64,000 nucleotides of DNA from Arthrobacter crystallopoietes (GTDB lineage Bacteria > Actinomycetota > Actinomycetes > Actinomycetales > Micrococcaceae), in contig NZ_CP018863.1 in the NCBI RefSeq assembly GCF_002849715.1, positions 1,240,001 through 1,304,000 on the forward strand, in the 5' to 3' direction. A model generated the notes under the pieces. That model was not told the origin of the DNA, did no database searches, and saw nothing but the letters and a program-made list of their open reading frames with translations. The translations under genes were made by a program, and so were the position numbers. Positions 63,146 through 64,000 of this stretch are shown here, piece by piece (positions within the stretch are counted from its first letter, which is position 1; each line of letters starts with the position of its first letter).

Positions 63146-63550
63146 ATGGAACCGATCGCCATCGAAGGAGACAAAGCCACCCTGGAGCTCACCGGGGATG
63201 GAATCCTGAACCTGCGGTGGACGGAAGGGGTGCGGATCGAAGCCGAGGACGCCCGCGCCGCGATGCGGGAGGTCAACAACCTCTCCGGCACCGATGAGCA
63301 TCCGATGCTGGTTGACATGGCGACCACGCAGTCCGTGAGCCGGGGTGCCCGCGCGGTCTTCTCGATTCCCTGCGCCGCGAACCGGATAGCGCTGCTGGGC
63401 AAATCCGCCGTGGACCGGGTCATCGCCAACTTTTTCCTCGGCGTGCACACCCCGCCGTGCCCCACGCGGTTCTTCAACTCGCGGTCCGAAGCCATGGCGT
63501 GGCTGGTGCAGGAGCAGGACGCGAACCACGACGACGGCGGGGCCGGCTGA
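63146..63550 (+). CDS. STAS/SpoIIAA-like domain protein (DUF7793-type)
   Basis: 134 residues. The fold resembles STAS-like proteins of Arthrobacter (AIEGDKATLELTGDGILNLRW, HPMLVDMATTQSVSRGARAVF). These may bind nucleotides or regulatory partners; the function is unknown. AGGAGGAG lies just before the ATG, so expression should be strong. It ends 41 bp from the stop of the converging LuxR gene. Confidence 0.75.
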   Translation: MEPIAIEGDKATLELTGDGILNLRWTEGVRIEAEDARAAMREVNNLSGTDEHPMLVDMATTQSVSRGARAVFSIPCAANRIALLGKSAVDRVIANFFLGVHTPPCPTRFFNSRSEAMAWLVQEQDANHDDGGAG

Positions 63551-63591
63551 ATCCGCTGCTCCACCGGCTGAACGCGTGCCCCCGTCAGCGC

Positions 63592-64000
63592 TTAATCGCG
63601 GGCGTCGACGAGGCCGGCGAGCGCCTTGCGCGAGGAGATGCCCAGCTTGGAGAAGGACCGGGACAGATGCCACTCCACGGCCTTGATGGTGATGAACAGT
63701 TCCGCGGCGATCTGCCGGTTGGTCATGCCCTTGGCCGCCAGCGAGCAGACACGGCTCTCCGCGGCCGTCAACCGGTCCGCCTTGTTCTCCGCGATCAGCG
63801 GCAGCCGCGCATCATGGGCGGCCAGCAGCTCGGTCATCCGCCGCGCCACGGAGGCCGCGCCGATGCGATTGCCCAGCACCAAGGCCTTGCGGCCCGCCGC
63901 CAAGGCCTCCTGCCGGTGCGCTGACAGCGTGTCCGCGTCCTCCCCCGCGAGGCAGATCTCGGCCAGATCCGCCAAGGCGAGGGCCTGGTCGTAGCGCCCC
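63592..64000 (-). CDS. LuxR family regulator (3' end only)
   Basis: The open frame continues past 64000; only the C-terminal 135 codons or so are visible. The LuxR helix-turn-helix is clear (LTAAESRVCSLAAKGMTNRQIAAELF, then VEWHLSRSFSKLGISSR). The helical part before it (GRKALVLGNRIGAASVARR) suggests a large ATPase-type (LAL) regulator. Confidence 0.85.
   Translation of the reverse strand, partial: GRYDQALALADLAEICLAGEDADTLSAHRQEALAAGRKALVLGNRIGAASVARRMTELLAAHDARLPLIAENKADRLTAAESRVCSLAAKGMTNRQIAAELFITIKAVEWHLSRSFSKLGISSRKALAGLVDARD

Noticed and set aside
17922..63549. A 21-bp sequence shared by 17924-17944 and 63529-63549 as a mobile repeat
   Set aside because: It is a low-complexity GACGGCGG-type stretch common in this G+C-rich sequence and in one case is simply the end of a coding region.

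Overview
The window is one stretch of a high-G+C actinobacterial chromosome, most likely from Arthrobacter or a close relative in the Micrococcaceae (inference). Supporting signs are the homodimeric AceE, a mycothiol-dependent maleylpyruvate isomerase family protein, a resuscitation-promoting factor, frequent GTG and TTG starts, several starts that look leaderless, and the gene order rpsF-ssb-rpsR-rplI with dnaB close by.

Layout. 1-6,150: start of aceE, an SDR plus pyruvate kinase operon, an MFS exporter, and a beta-propeller/MoaD-like pair. 6,160-20,720: an IclR regulator, a mycothiol enzyme, an acyl-CoA ligase, secreted Rpf, cysE, a CorC-type membrane protein, a DUF4389 protein and a DHA2-type efflux pump. 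20,960-31,230: a catabolic region with TetR and GntR regulators, two tandem phosphotriesterase-family genes (the first has lost nearly all its metal ligands), an FAD monooxygenase, an HSL-type hydrolase, an aromatic-acid MFS permease, an MBL-fold hydrolase and a CocE/NonD hydrolase. 31,420-35,750: a complete class I P450 system (P450, 3Fe-4S ferredoxin, FAD reductase) with a LysR regulator and a cytoplasmic HtaA-type haem-binding protein. 35,850-42,840: small membrane proteins, transporters, a dehydrogenase, a phosphodiesterase and a TetR-like protein without its DNA-binding domain.

43,000-45,870 is a low-G+C island carrying a retron-like pair: a phosphoribosyltransferase-like protein, a structured intergenic RNA candidate and a reverse transcriptase. 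It is a likely anti-phage system and the strongest candidate for an undescribed system here. It directly abuts the 3' end of dnaB, which holds an intein whose homing endonuclease looks inactivated. Upstream of dnaB lies a dense cluster of DnaA-box-like motifs.

48,860-64,000: a membrane-anchored L12-like protein, a PhzF protein, a Tat-exported PhoD phosphatase, the rplI/rpsR/ssb/rpsF operon, an ABC-2 transporter with its own two-component system, an MFS/ABC-F pair, and a STAS-like gene facing the 3' end of a large LuxR regulator cut by the window edge. I saw no tRNA, rRNA, CRISPR array, transposase or integrase.
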